Assembly: GCF_007362475.1 (NCBI RefSeq) | Contig: NZ_CP041687.1 | Location: 2,604,001 to 2,668,000, forward strand | From: Chryseobacterium sp. SNU WT5 | Lineage (GTDB): Bacteria; Bacteroidota; Bacteroidia; Flavobacteriales; Weeksellaceae | DNA: 64,000 bases | Direction of reading: 5' to 3' | Shown: piece by piece, positions 26,019 to 34,991 of the stretch | Layout: each line of letters opens with the position of its first letter | Numbering within the stretch: position 1 is the first letter of the stretch | The notes under the pieces: model-generated | What the model saw: only the letters and a program-made list of their open reading frames with translations | What the model was told of the DNA's origin: nothing | Databases searched by the model: none | Translations under genes and position numbers: made by a program

Positions 26019-27806
26019 ATGAATTTATTTACGGAGACCAATCTAAGTCCTGAAGTTTTGAAGGCAATTGGCGAAATGGGCTTTGTGAGCCCAACAGAAA
26101 TCCAAAAACAGACTATTCCTTTTATCTCTACAGATACACGCGATCTAATCGCACTTGCGCAGACGGGAACAGGCAAAACAGCAGCGTTTACGCTTCCGAT
26201 TTTGGATATGATTGACGACGGGAGTCGCAAAATCCAATTATTGGTGCTTTGTCCAACCAGAGAACTTTGTTTGCAAATTACCAAAGACATTATTAATTAC
26301 TCGAAATACTTGAAAAACATCAAAACTACAGCGGTTTATGGTGGTAGCAGTATTAGTGATCAAATCAGATCTCTACGGGACAAACCGCAAATTATTGTGG
26401 GAACTCCGGGTAGGGTTATTGACTTGATCAACAGAAAAGCCCTTGATTTCTCAGAAATTCAATGGTTAGTTCTTGATGAAGCTGATGAAATGTTATCAAT
26501 GGGTTTCAAAGAAGACTTGGCAACAATTCTACGTGAAACTCCAGAAACAAAACAGACTCTTTTATTCTCGGCAACGATGAATAAAGAAGTCGAAAGAATT
26601 TCTAAAAATTATTTGACGAATCCACACCGTATTGTTGTAGGATCTTTGAATGAGGTTAAGAAAAATATCAAACACGAATATTACGTGGTTGGTTACAGAA
26701 ACAAAAAAGAAGCTTTGAAGAGATTGATCGATGCAAATCCAAATCAATATTCAATTCTATTTTGTAGAACCCGAATGGAAACTCAGGAAGTCGCTGACTT
26801 TTTGATGCAAAATGGGTATGCGGCAGATGCACTTCACGGTGATTTGTCTCAAGCACAACGTGATACGGTAATGAAAAAATTCCGTTTGAAAAATATCGAT
26901 ATTTTAGTTGCTACAGATGTTGCTGCTAGAGGTTTAGATGTTGATTCATTAACGCACGTTATTCACTTCTCATTGCCGGATGACCCTGAAGTATTTGTTC
27001 ACCGTAGTGGTAGAACAGGTCGTGCAGGAAAAGACGGAATATCTATCGCTTTAATTAAACCAGAAGAATCTCGTAAATTAAAGCAGATTAAACAATCTAC
27101 CAAGATTGAAATCACAGAGAAGAAAATTCCTACAGGGAAAAAAATTATTGAAGCTCAGGTTGCTGGAGTATTTGAAAAACTATTTACACAACACGAAAAT
27201 ATCGTTGAATTCGACAACGAGTTGATTCCAGATTTGTCTGCATTTAGCAAAGAAGAACTGGTACACCAATTATTGCAGTTGCAATTGAGAGATATGGCTC
27301 TTTATTATCAAGATAAAGATGATTTAGTTGATCAGAAATTCAGCGAAGATAGAGGTGGAGACAGAGGAAGAGATCGTGGTAGAGACCGTGATGGAAGAGG
27401 AAGAGATCGTGACAGAGGTGGAGACCGAAGAGATAGTGGAAACCGATTCAGAGATAGTGGAAGCAGGGATTCTGGTAGAGATCGTGATGGTGGAAACAGA
27501 GACTCTAGAGACCGAGACGGTGGAAACAGAGAATTCCGAGAGAGAAAACCAAGAAAAAACAATGGCGATATGGTCCGATTTTTCTTTAATTTAGGAAAAA
27601 GAGATCACTTGAAAAAAATTGATATGCTTGAGATCATCAACAAATCAACAGAAAAATCAAGAAAAAGACCAGATATTGGTGAAATCGAGATTTTAGAAAA
27701 ATTCTCTTTCTTTGAAGTAGAAAAATCATTTAAAGACGAGGTTCTTAAAGGGTTACAAACTCAGAAATTTAAAGGTAAAGATATGAGAGCAGAAGAATCT
27801 AAGTAA
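26019..27806 (+). CDS. deaD: DEAD-box ATP-dependent RNA helicase (DeaD/CsdA type)
   Basis: A 595-residue RNA helicase that remodels structured RNA, notably in ribosome assembly and in the cold. The core carries AQTGTGKTAAF (motif I), PTRELCLQI (Ia), TPGRVIDL (Ib), LDEADEML (II), SATM (III) and HRSGRTGRAG (VI). A spacer of about 70 residues built from RD, RG and RDS units (about 443-515) then links to a C-terminal domain beginning MVRFFFNLGKRDHLKK that matches the DbpA-like RNA-binding RRM. Monocistronic, ended by a strong terminator. A second, RhlE-type helicase is encoded 5 kb away. Confidence 0.94.
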   Translation: MNLFTETNLSPEVLKAIGEMGFVSPTEIQKQTIPFISTDTRDLIALAQTGTGKTAAFTLPILDMIDDGSRKIQLLVLCPTRELCLQITKDIINYSKYLKNIKTTAVYGGSSISDQIRSLRDKPQIIVGTPGRVIDLINRKALDFSEIQWLVLDEADEMLSMGFKEDLATILRETPETKQTLLFSATMNKEVERISKNYLTNPHRIVVGSLNEVKKNIKHEYYVVGYRNKKEALKRLIDANPNQYSILFCRTRMETQEVADFLMQNGYAADALHGDLSQAQRDTVMKKFRLKNIDILVATDVAARGLDVDSLTHVIHFSLPDDPEVFVHRSGRTGRAGKDGISIALIKPEESRKLKQIKQSTKIEITEKKIPTGKKIIEAQVAGVFEKLFTQHENIVEFDNELIPDLSAFSKEELVHQLLQLQLRDMALYYQDKDDLVDQKFSEDRGGDRGRDRGRDRDGRGRDRDRGGDRRDSGNRFRDSGSRDSGRDRDGGNRDSRDRDGGNREFRERKPRKNNGDMVRFFFNLGKRDHLKKIDMLEIINKSTEKSRKRPDIGEIEILEKFSFFEVEKSFKDEVLKGLQTQKFKGKDMRAEESK

Positions 27807-27827
27807 TTCTTACTCTTATTATTTATA

Positions 27828-27863
27828 AACCAGTTCCGTTATTTTACGGAGCTGGTTTTTTTT
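27828..27863 (+). terminator. Intrinsic terminator of deaD
   Basis: Twelve-bp stem AACCAGTTCCGT/ACGGAGCTGGTT (one G-T pair), six-base loop and T-run, about 20 bp after the stop. Confidence 0.9.
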
Positions 27864-27965
27864 GTTAGGAACTATTTGCGCTATGTTAATAAAACTTAAT
27901 ATAAAAATGAAAAAGGTATAAGTCTTTTTCGGAGATTTGCAGAACTAATTATTAAATGAATAACA

Positions 27966-28604
27966 ATGGGAATTGGTAATATTTTTAAAATGTTCCAGCC
28001 AAAAGACAAAGTGTTTTTTGTACTGTTTGAAAAAGTTGCGGAAGAACTTGTAGAAATGTCTAAAGAATTTCACGAGAGCTTACTTGATTTTGATATTAAT
28101 GATGACACCATGTTGCAGCACATGAGTGACTACGAACACAGAATGGATGATCTTACCCATGAAATATTCGTTCAACTAGGAGAAAATTTTATTACGCCTT
28201 TTGACCGTGAAGATATCAGTCATTTAGCAGCTCGATTAGATGATATTGCGGATTTTATGTATGCTTCTGCAAAATATATTTATTTGTATAAAGCACCTCT
28301 GGATCCGGCATATACTGAATTTACGTTGTTGATTTATAAGTCATGTAGTGAAATCCAGATTGCGATTAAAAATCTAAATGATTTTAAAGATCCAAAAGCA
28401 GTGAAAGAATCTTGTATTAAAATCAATTCTTTTGAAAATATAGCAGATGATGTCTTGAGTCAGGCTATTGTTAAATTGTTTGAAACCAATGATGCCATTA
28501 AAATTATGAAAGTAAAATCTGTTTTGGAATACCTTGAGACGGTTACTGACAAAGCAGAAGATGTCGCAAATACAATCGACAGTATTTTAATTAAATACGC
28601 TTAA
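27966..28604 (+). CDS. DUF47 family (PhoU-like) phosphate transport accessory protein
   Basis: A 212-residue all-helical protein of the DUF47/PhoU-like family, which pairs with Pit-type phosphate permeases and probably modulates them. Typical features are the N-terminal FKMFQPKDKVFFVLFEKVAEE start, the E..MDDLTHEIFVQLGENFITPFDRED stretch (here abbreviated) and the acidic helix EDISHLAARLDDIADFM. It lies 32 bp upstream of the permease gene on the same strand, and this gene order is widely conserved. Confidence 0.92.
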   Translation: MGIGNIFKMFQPKDKVFFVLFEKVAEELVEMSKEFHESLLDFDINDDTMLQHMSDYEHRMDDLTHEIFVQLGENFITPFDREDISHLAARLDDIADFMYASAKYIYLYKAPLDPAYTEFTLLIYKSCSEIQIAIKNLNDFKDPKAVKESCIKINSFENIADDVLSQAIVKLFETNDAIKIMKVKSVLEYLETVTDKAEDVANTIDSILIKYA

Positions 28605-28636
28605 TCTATCCTTAATTTATTATTTGAAAATATAGA

Positions 28637-29779
28637 ATGGATTTACCAATTTTACTTATCATCATCATTGTCTTAGCTTTAATTTTTGACTATATCAATG
28701 GTTTTCATGATGCAGCAAATTCTATTGCTACCATTGTTTCTACTAAAGTTTTAACTCCTTTTCAAGCAGTTCTTTGGGCTGCGGTTTGGAATTTTGCAGC
28801 ATTTTTTCTTGCTGCTTACGTTATTGGAGAATTTAAAATCGGTAATACGATTGCGAAATCGGTAAATGAAAATTTCATCAATTTGGAAGTGATTTTTTCG
28901 GGACTGGTTGCGGCAATTCTATGGAATTTATTGACGTGGTGGTTTGGGATCCCTTCATCATCATCTCACACTCTGATTGGTGGTTTTTTGGGCGCAGCTT
29001 TAATGTATGCTCTTGTTTCAGATTACCATATCGTTGCCCTGACAAATCCCGATTTAGGAATTGCTGATAAATTAATGCTGGCTTTCAAACAGCTATTTAC
29101 GCAGGATGTCGTCAGGTATGATAAAGTGATACCGATATTTTTGTTCATTTTCCTCGCGCCGATAATTGGTGGATTAATCTCTGTGGTCATCACTTTGTTT
29201 ATTGTGAATGTTTCTAAAAGAACAAGTCCACGAAAAGCAGATAACGTCTTCAAAAAATTACAATTGGTCTCTTCTGCACTTTTCAGTTTAGGACATGGTA
29301 CCAATGATGCACAAAAGGTAATGGGAATTATTGGTGCAGCGGTTATTTTTCACCATACCCAAACTTTACATGACCCTGTGTACCTTGCCTTAGATGGTAG
29401 TCATCAGTTTAGTTATTTTGTCGAACATTATTTCTGGGTGCCTTTTACCTCATTCTTAATGATCGCTTTGGGAACCATGAGTGGTGGTTGGAAAATTGTA
29501 AAAACAATGGGTACCAAGATAACCAAAGTAACTCCTTTAGAAGGAGTAGCTGCCGAAACTGCAGGTGCAATAACGCTTTTTATCTCAGAGCATTTCGGTA
29601 TTCCAGTTTCTACAACACATACGATTACCGGTTCAATTATTGGGGTAGGCGTTACTAAGAGAGTTTCCGCAGTTCGCTGGGGAATTACGGTAAGTTTGTT
29701 ATGGGCATGGATATTAACCATCCCGATTTCTGCTTTCGTTGCAGGTTGCACTTATCTGCTCGTTGTATTTTTAAGATAA
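28637..29779 (+). CDS. pit: Low-affinity inorganic phosphate permease (PiT family)
   Basis: A 380-residue PiT transporter, an inner-membrane phosphate (or metal-phosphate) symporter. The duplicated PiT signatures are visible: DYINGFHDAANSIATIVSTK near residue 15-35 and SLGHGTNDAQKVMG near 220, plus GIPSSSSHTLIGGFLGA and GIPVSTTHTITGSIIGVG. About ten membrane segments. It follows its DUF47 partner and ends at an intrinsic terminator. Confidence 0.94.
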   Translation: MDLPILLIIIIVLALIFDYINGFHDAANSIATIVSTKVLTPFQAVLWAAVWNFAAFFLAAYVIGEFKIGNTIAKSVNENFINLEVIFSGLVAAILWNLLTWWFGIPSSSSHTLIGGFLGAALMYALVSDYHIVALTNPDLGIADKLMLAFKQLFTQDVVRYDKVIPIFLFIFLAPIIGGLISVVITLFIVNVSKRTSPRKADNVFKKLQLVSSALFSLGHGTNDAQKVMGIIGAAVIFHHTQTLHDPVYLALDGSHQFSYFVEHYFWVPFTSFLMIALGTMSGGWKIVKTMGTKITKVTPLEGVAAETAGAITLFISEHFGIPVSTTHTITGSIIGVGVTKRVSAVRWGITVSLLWAWILTIPISAFVAGCTYLLVVFLR

Positions 29780-29800
29780 ACCAGTTAGAATATATTATTA

Positions 29801-29827
29801 AACCATTTCATTCGAAATGGTTTTTTT
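29801..29827 (+). terminator. Intrinsic terminator of the DUF47-pit operon
   Basis: Perfect nine-bp stem (AACCATTTC/GAAATGGTT), four-base loop and T-run, 22 bp after the pit stop. Confidence 0.9.
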
Positions 29828-29864
29828 GTGGGGTCTTTAGTCGTCAAAGAATTATTTTAAATCG

Positions 29865-29872
29865 TATTTTTG
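29865..29872 (+). promoter_or_regulatory. -7 promoter element of the polyprenyl synthase gene
   Basis: TATTTTTG followed by C, 16 bp upstream of the ATG at 29889; TAnnTTTG consensus, no evident -33 TTG. Confidence 0.5.
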
Positions 29873-29888
29873 CACAAATAAGAATTTT

Positions 29889-30860
29889 ATGCAGTTTTTA
29901 GATGAATATCAAAGAATGGTTGGTGAAGCAATCGAAAAGTACATCTTCAAAAATAAACCAGAGGAGCTGTATGAGCCTATGAATTATATTATTTCACACG
30001 GTGGAAAGAGACTTCGTCCGATGATGGTTTTAATGGCTTGTGAGATGTTTGGTGGTGATTTAAAGAAAGCCCTAAAACCAGCTTTAGCCATAGAGTTTTT
30101 TCATAATTTCACCCTCATTCATGATGACATTATGGACGAAGCACCGCTTCGTCGCAACAAACCTACTATTCATACCCTGCACGGGATCAATACAGGAATT
30201 CTTTCTGGAGATGCCCTAATGTTCAAAGCTATTAAGTTTTTTGAAGATTTAGAACCAGATCTTTACAAAGCATGTATGCGTGTTTTTATTCACACTGGGT
30301 TATTACTTTGTGAAGGACAGCAATATGATATTAATTTTGAAACTCAAGATGAAGTGACTTTCAATGATTATATCAGGATGATCACGTACAAAACTGGGAT
30401 TTTAAGTGCTTCTTCTTTTGAAATAGGTGCTTTGATTGCTGGTGCTGATTTTAAAGATGCTAAGGCGATTTTTAATTTTGGAAAACATTTGGGAATTGCT
30501 TTTCAGATTATGGATGATTATCTGGATGTATTCGGAAATCAAGAACAGTTCGGTAAAAAACATGCAGGAGATATTTATGAGAATAAGAAAACAGTTTTAT
30601 ACCTTTTAGCAAAGGAAAATGGAACCGAGGAAGAGAGAAAAGAACTTCATTTCTGGTATTCCAAAAAAACCGACAATGTGGATAAGGTTTATAGCGTCGA
30701 GAAAATTTTTCGCCGTACACGAGTTGATGAAAAAACGTTGCATCTTATCCAGGAACACAACGAACTTGCACAACAATATCTAAATAAAATAAGCGTTTCT
30801 GACGAAAAGAAGAAACCATTTATCGAACTTGCTAATTACTTATTACGAAGAGAAAGCTAA
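29889..30860 (+). CDS. Polyprenyl diphosphate synthase
   Basis: A 323-residue trans-prenyltransferase extending allylic diphosphates with isopentenyl diphosphate. The first aspartate-rich motif is DDIMDEAPLRR, the second is MDDYLDVFG, and GGKRLRPMMVLMACE is the N-terminal substrate-binding stretch. The residues just before the first motif (FHNFTLIH) and the length suggest a medium or long-chain product for menaquinone. Product length cannot be set from sequence. Monocistronic with its own -7 box. Confidence 0.92.
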   Translation: MQFLDEYQRMVGEAIEKYIFKNKPEELYEPMNYIISHGGKRLRPMMVLMACEMFGGDLKKALKPALAIEFFHNFTLIHDDIMDEAPLRRNKPTIHTLHGINTGILSGDALMFKAIKFFEDLEPDLYKACMRVFIHTGLLLCEGQQYDINFETQDEVTFNDYIRMITYKTGILSASSFEIGALIAGADFKDAKAIFNFGKHLGIAFQIMDDYLDVFGNQEQFGKKHAGDIYENKKTVLYLLAKENGTEEERKELHFWYSKKTDNVDKVYSVEKIFRRTRVDEKTLHLIQEHNELAQQYLNKISVSDEKKKPFIELANYLLRRES

Positions 30861-30979
30861 AAAAATTAGTGACTTTTCTTTTGCAATCTTTTAGATCACT
30901 TAAAAATAAAACATTTATGAATTTTGTGGTTTAAATTATTGCTATTCTTTATCACAGTGCCACGTCATCAAATAAACCA

Positions 30980-31930
30980 ATGAAATTTAGGACTGAAGTA
31001 GAAATTCCATATTCTGAAACAAAAATTGAAATTGAAGACCAAATCTTTTCAATAGGTTCCTGCTTTGCTACAGAAATGACAGATTTACTAAAAAACGGAC
31101 AACTACAAACCTATAATAATCCTTTCGGAACGCTTTTCAATCCTTTTTCTATCAATCATTCAATTAAGAAATTGCATGATGCTCACTTATATGAAGAAGC
31201 GGATCTAATAAGTTACGATGAAGAAGTGATTTCTTTAGATCATCACACTTCTTTTAATACTAGGTTTGTTCACCAGACTCTAGAAAAGATCAATTCGCAA
31301 ATAGAAATTGGTAATAGATTCTTACAAAACACGAAATGGGTGCTAATAACCTATGGCACTTCTTTCATCTATGAATTTCTTCCAAAGAAGAAACTCGTTG
31401 CCAACTGTCATAAAATTCCCGGAAAATATTTCGAAAAGAGATTGTTGACCAATTTAGAATTAACGGATTCAATTTATGAAACCATTGTAAATCTTAAAGA
31501 TATTGCGCAAGAGAATGTGCATATTTTATTTACCGTTTCACCCGTACGGCATACGAAAGATGGCATGGTAGCTAATAATCTAAGCAAATCAAAGTTGATC
31601 ACAGCACTTCATGAGATCTTACCTCAATTTGAAAACTGCCATTATCTTCCCGCTTATGAGATCTTAATGGATGATTTACGCGATTATCGGTTTTATAAAG
31701 AAGATTTAATTCATCCTAATAAACAGGCGATTAATTACATTTGGGAAAAGTTTGGAAATGCTTATTTCTCAGACGATACAATGGATTTTATTGAAGAGAA
31801 TTTAAGAATATTAAAATCTTTAGACCATAAAACGGCAGATGAAAAGAATCCAAAATATCAGGAATTTGTAGGGAAGTTGAACACAAAAATTTTGATGCAG
31901 CAAGCCAAAGTGAAACATAAAATATTTTAA
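30980..31930 (+). CDS. GSCFA domain-containing protein
   Basis: A 316-residue protein of the GSCFA family, named after its N-terminal motif, here FSIGSCFATEM. Conserved NPFGTLFNPFSI and the histidine-containing VSPVRHTKDG and DLIHPN are also present, giving an SGNH-hydrolase-like arrangement (Ser in GSC, His in IHPN). Bacteroidota and Proteobacteria members are uncharacterised; an esterase role is possible. The stop is followed within 10 bp by repeat copy B. Confidence 0.9.
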   Translation: MKFRTEVEIPYSETKIEIEDQIFSIGSCFATEMTDLLKNGQLQTYNNPFGTLFNPFSINHSIKKLHDAHLYEEADLISYDEEVISLDHHTSFNTRFVHQTLEKINSQIEIGNRFLQNTKWVLITYGTSFIYEFLPKKKLVANCHKIPGKYFEKRLLTNLELTDSIYETIVNLKDIAQENVHILFTVSPVRHTKDGMVANNLSKSKLITALHEILPQFENCHYLPAYEILMDDLRDYRFYKEDLIHPNKQAINYIWEKFGNAYFSDDTMDFIEENLRILKSLDHKTADEKNPKYQEFVGKLNTKILMQQAKVKHKIF

Positions 31931-31937
31931 AATAATT

Positions 31938-32034
31938 TGGGCAGCTTTTTCCATCTTCCGTTCCCGCTTTTTTGTTTCGCTTTGCTGCACAAAAAGAGCT
32001 CCACTCAAGCTGGGCTGCAGCGGGGATTTCAATA
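31938..32034 (+). repeat. Interspersed GC-rich intergenic repeat, copy B
   Basis: About 97 bp beginning 8 bp after the GSCFA stop. Relative to copy A it keeps GCAGCTT, CTTCCGTTCCCGCTTTTTTG, the TTTCGC block, CACAAAAAGAGCTCCACTC and AAGCTGGGCTGCA in the same order. Outer GCAGC and GCTGC form a short inverted end. It separates two plus-strand genes and has no T-run of its own. Confidence 0.8.
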
Positions 32035-32092
32035 GAGGTGCCAATTTGTTAATCTAAAATCTATTTTCTAATACCTATAAACTCCAACAAAA

Positions 32093-32869
32093 ATGATCGA
32101 TACCCATACGCATTTATATTCTGAAGAATTTGATGAAGATCGAAAGGAAATGATCGAAAGAGCCATCAGTAAAGGTGTTTCTAAATTTTATCTTCCTGCA
32201 ATTAATTCAGAAACTCACGAGAAAATGCTTGCTCTAGAGGGTGAGTATCCAAATCAGATAATCTCCATGATGGGACTTCATCCATGTTATGTAAAACACG
32301 ATACTTGGGAAGAAGAACTTAAGTTAGTTGAAAACTATTTAAATCAAAAACCATTTTCTGCTATTGGTGAGATTGGTATCGATTTATATTGGGATCAATC
32401 AACTTTAGATATACAGGTAAAAGCCTTTGAACGGCAAATCGATTGGGCGATTGAAAGAGATTTACCAATTGTGATCCATACCAGATCAAGTTTTGATGAA
32501 GTTTTTGAAGTTTTAGATCGTAAGAAACATCCCAAATTAAGAGGAATATTCCATTGTTTTTCTGGAGATGTGGACCAGGCAAAACGTGCTATTGATCTCC
32601 AATTTATTTTGGGAATTGGTGGAGTAGTTACTTTTAAAAATGGAAAAATAGACCAGTTCCTGAAAGAAATTCCTTTAGATAAGATCGTTTTAGAAACAGA
32701 TTCTCCGTATTTAGCACCAGTTCCACACCGCGGGAAAAGAAACGAAAGTTCTTATTTGGATTTGGTGGTTGGGAAACTTGTAAATATCTATAACAGAGAC
32801 TTTGAAGAAATAGACCGAATTACAACCGAAAACGCAGAACGGTTATTTGGCTCGTTAACGTCGAAATGA
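32093..32869 (+). CDS. TatD family metal-dependent hydrolase/DNase
   Basis: A 258-residue TIM-barrel hydrolase of the TatD family (3'-5' exonuclease/DNase in studied members). Metal ligands appear in MIDTHTHL (His 4, His 6 region), EIGIDLYWD, PIVIHTR, FHCFSGD and ETDSPYLAPVPHRGK. The full length matches the family. It lies downstream of repeat copy B and ends at a strong bidirectional terminator facing the RhlE-type helicase. Confidence 0.93.
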   Translation: MIDTHTHLYSEEFDEDRKEMIERAISKGVSKFYLPAINSETHEKMLALEGEYPNQIISMMGLHPCYVKHDTWEEELKLVENYLNQKPFSAIGEIGIDLYWDQSTLDIQVKAFERQIDWAIERDLPIVIHTRSSFDEVFEVLDRKKHPKLRGIFHCFSGDVDQAKRAIDLQFILGIGGVVTFKNGKIDQFLKEIPLDKIVLETDSPYLAPVPHRGKRNESSYLDLVVGKLVNIYNRDFEEIDRITTENAERLFGSLTSK

Positions 32870-32905
32870 TAAATATTACTGGGATCATCTATCTGTTAAA
32901 GTAAC

Positions 32906-32946
32906 AAAAAAGCAGTCTTGTCAATTAATGACAAGACTGCTTTTTT
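32906..32946. terminator. Bidirectional intrinsic terminator
   Basis: An 18-bp perfect stem (A-run, GCAGTCTTGTCA and its complement) with a five-base loop and T-run, midway between the convergent TatD and helicase genes. Confidence 0.93.
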
Positions 32947-32965
32947 ATTTTAGAAAGATTTTCAA

Positions 32966-34228
32966 TTATCTGTTTCTAGTAAAATTGCTCTTATTATTGG
33001 GCTTCTTACTGTGACTGTTATTTGAATTGCCTTGTCCTTGTCCCTGCGGTCTTGGTCTGAAAGGCTTATTGTTAGAATCTCTTTTTTCAGCGACTAAGCT
33101 GTCTGTATGGAATGGATGTTCTCTTTCAACTGGAATTTTTTTACCAATTAATTTCTCTGTATTTTTTAGATTCAATAGATCTAAACCATCAACAAAAGAG
33201 ATAGAACTTCCTTCTGAGCCCGCTCGTCCTGTTCTTCCAATTCGGTGAACATACGTTTCAGAAACATCAGACAGTTCGAAATTTACCACATATTTCAACT
33301 CATCAATGTCAATTCCTCTTGCTGCAATATCTGTTGCCACCAAGATTCTCGTTTTCCCAGACTTGAAGTTGGAAAGTGCGTTTTGTCTTTGATTCTGTGA
33401 TTTATTTCCGTGAATGGCTTCGGCGGAAATTTTATGACTCTGTAATTTTCTGGCGATTTTATCTGCGCCATGTTTTGTACGTGAAAATACCAAAACAGAT
33501 TCCTTAATATCTTTTTGTAAAATATGGGTTAGCAAATCCAATTTGTCGTCTTTTTCAACAAAATAAACTTTCTGCTGAATCGTATCTGCAGTCGCAGAAA
33601 CCGGAGCAACTTCAACCTTAATAGGATTTGTGAGCATAGAACTCGCCAGTTTATTAATTTCCTCAGGGAAAGTTGCCGAGAAGAACAGAGTCTGTCTCTT
33701 TGGTGGAAGTAATTTAATAATTCTCTTCACATCATGAACAAATCCCATATCGAGCATTCTGTCCGCTTCGTCTAAAACGAAAACTTCTAAATGTTTTAAG
33801 GAAATAATTCCTTGGGAAATAAAATCTAGTAATCGTCCTGGAGTTGCTACTAAAATATCAACGCCTCTTCTTAAAGCGTTTTCTTGTGCAGCTTGTTTTA
33901 CGCCTCCAAAAACGACTAGATTTCTTAATCTTAGATGTCTTCCGTACGATTTGAAACTTTCATCAATCTGAATGGCTAATTCTCTGGTTGGAGTAAGAAT
34001 TAACACTTTGATGTTGTTGTTTTTAACGTTTTTAACTGCTAAATTTTGAAGAATAGGAATCGCAAATGCTGCGGTCTTTCCTGTTCCTGTTTGGGCGGTT
34101 CCCAGTAAATCTCTGCCTTGTAAAATATGAGGAATAGATTTTTGTTGAATGGGCGTTGGTTGGGTGTATCCCTCTTCCTTAAGCGCTTTTGCGATAGGAT
34201 CAATTAAGTTTAGGTCGGTAAAATTCAA
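32966..34228 (-). CDS. rhlE: DEAD-box RNA helicase (RhlE type)
   Basis: A 420-residue DEAD-box helicase. Motifs: AQTGTGKTAAF, PTRELAIQI, TPGRLLDF, LDEADRMLDMGF, SATF, and HRIGRTGRAG. The IAKALKEEGYTQPTPIQ Q-motif and DMGFVHDVKRI sequence are typical of the RhlE subgroup. The C-terminal tail (about 385-420) is rich in Asn, Ser, Arg, Gly and Lys and probably binds RNA non-specifically. The 5' leader is long and contains a terminator-like hairpin (34361-34383). Confidence 0.93.
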   Translation of the reverse strand: MNFTDLNLIDPIAKALKEEGYTQPTPIQQKSIPHILQGRDLLGTAQTGTGKTAAFAIPILQNLAVKNVKNNNIKVLILTPTRELAIQIDESFKSYGRHLRLRNLVVFGGVKQAAQENALRRGVDILVATPGRLLDFISQGIISLKHLEVFVLDEADRMLDMGFVHDVKRIIKLLPPKRQTLFFSATFPEEINKLASSMLTNPIKVEVAPVSATADTIQQKVYFVEKDDKLDLLTHILQKDIKESVLVFSRTKHGADKIARKLQSHKISAEAIHGNKSQNQRQNALSNFKSGKTRILVATDIAARGIDIDELKYVVNFELSDVSETYVHRIGRTGRAGSEGSSISFVDGLDLLNLKNTEKLIGKKIPVEREHPFHTDSLVAEKRDSNNKPFRPRPQGQGQGNSNNSHSKKPNNKSNFTRNR

Positions 34229-34360
34229 ATGAAATGTTTTTAATTAAAATGAAACTCGTGTCATTCTATAGTATATGAAACGAAGAAAATGAAGTAAAAA
34301 AAACTTTAAGGGTTTTCAGTGCCGCAGGAAAGCGGATTCATCTAGAATGACTACGTTCAT

Positions 34361-34383
34361 AAAAAAACCTTCCGCGAAGAAGG
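34361..34383 (-). terminator. Minus-strand terminator hairpin between DUF6438 and rhlE
   Basis: On the minus strand CCTTC, a six-base loop, GAAGG and seven T. It lies 40 bp after the DUF6438 lipoprotein stop. A TATATTTG sequence at 34396-34403 (minus) lies just upstream of it, so it might instead act as an attenuator in the rhlE leader. Confidence 0.6.
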
Positions 34384-34422
34384 AATTTAGTTTTGCAAAT
34401 ATAGTTTAATTATTTTTAGTAA

Positions 34423-34899
34423 TTATTTAATCTTGGTCCAATTCTGATTTGTTTTTAAACTGTCAAAAAATTGATATAGCTTTTCTAAGCCCTTGGTTCC
34501 ATGTTTTCCATAATCTTGAATTTTTTTCACCGTTCCATCTTGATAAGTAATGATTAAATTGGAACTGGGTAAATCAGATACATTTTTATTTCCGTAATAA
34601 TCCTTCAGATCTTTTGGATTTTGGGAGTCTAATAACTCAACCAGTTGACGGTAATTTTCCGGTTTTAGAGTACCTTTAAAAGTACCTTCACTCTCTTCCG
34701 AATTTGCATCGCGCGAGAAATTGAATCGTTCTGCTTCAAATAATGCAGTGCGATCAGAGTCAATAGTCATTTTATAAATTGGACAAAAACCAAAACAAGC
34801 CCCAGCTGAATATTCTATCTTAGAATATTTTGAGGCATTTTGTGTGGTAGAACAAGAAATCATGAATGTGAATACGAGGAGACTGAGTAAATATTTCAT
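34423..34899 (-). CDS. DUF6438 lipoprotein
   Basis: A 158-residue lipoprotein. The start at 34899 (ATG on the minus strand) yields a signal MKYLLSLLVFTFMISC with Cys16 as lipidation site; a longer frame upstream adds residues without signal character and would overlap obgE. The core SAGACFGFCPIYKMTIDSD and FEAERFNF is the DUF6438 signature, a small domain of unknown function common in Bacteroidota. It lies 92 bp downstream of obgE and could be the last gene of that transcript. Confidence 0.82.
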   Translation of the reverse strand: MKYLLSLLVFTFMISCSTTQNASKYSKIEYSAGACFGFCPIYKMTIDSDRTALFEAERFNFSRDANSEESEGTFKGTLKPENYRQLVELLDSQNPKDLKDYYGNKNVSDLPSSNLIITYQDGTVKKIQDYGKHGTKGLEKLYQFFDSLKTNQNWTKIK

Positions 34900-34991
34900 A
34901 TGGATAATTTTAAGGTATATTCCAATTATTGTTCCAAAAAAAATAGATCTACCAAAGGCAAATCTATAATGTATTATTTCGTGATTAATTC

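Noticed and set aside
27332-27562. Minus-strand frame rich in Leu-Ser-Arg-Pro opposite deaD
   Set aside because: It is the antisense shadow of the RD/RG repeat codons.
31820-32044. Minus-strand open frame across the end of the GSCFA gene and repeat copy B
   Set aside because: It has no recognisable domain or signal, overlaps a real gene antisense, and its open frame is explained by the repeat's composition.
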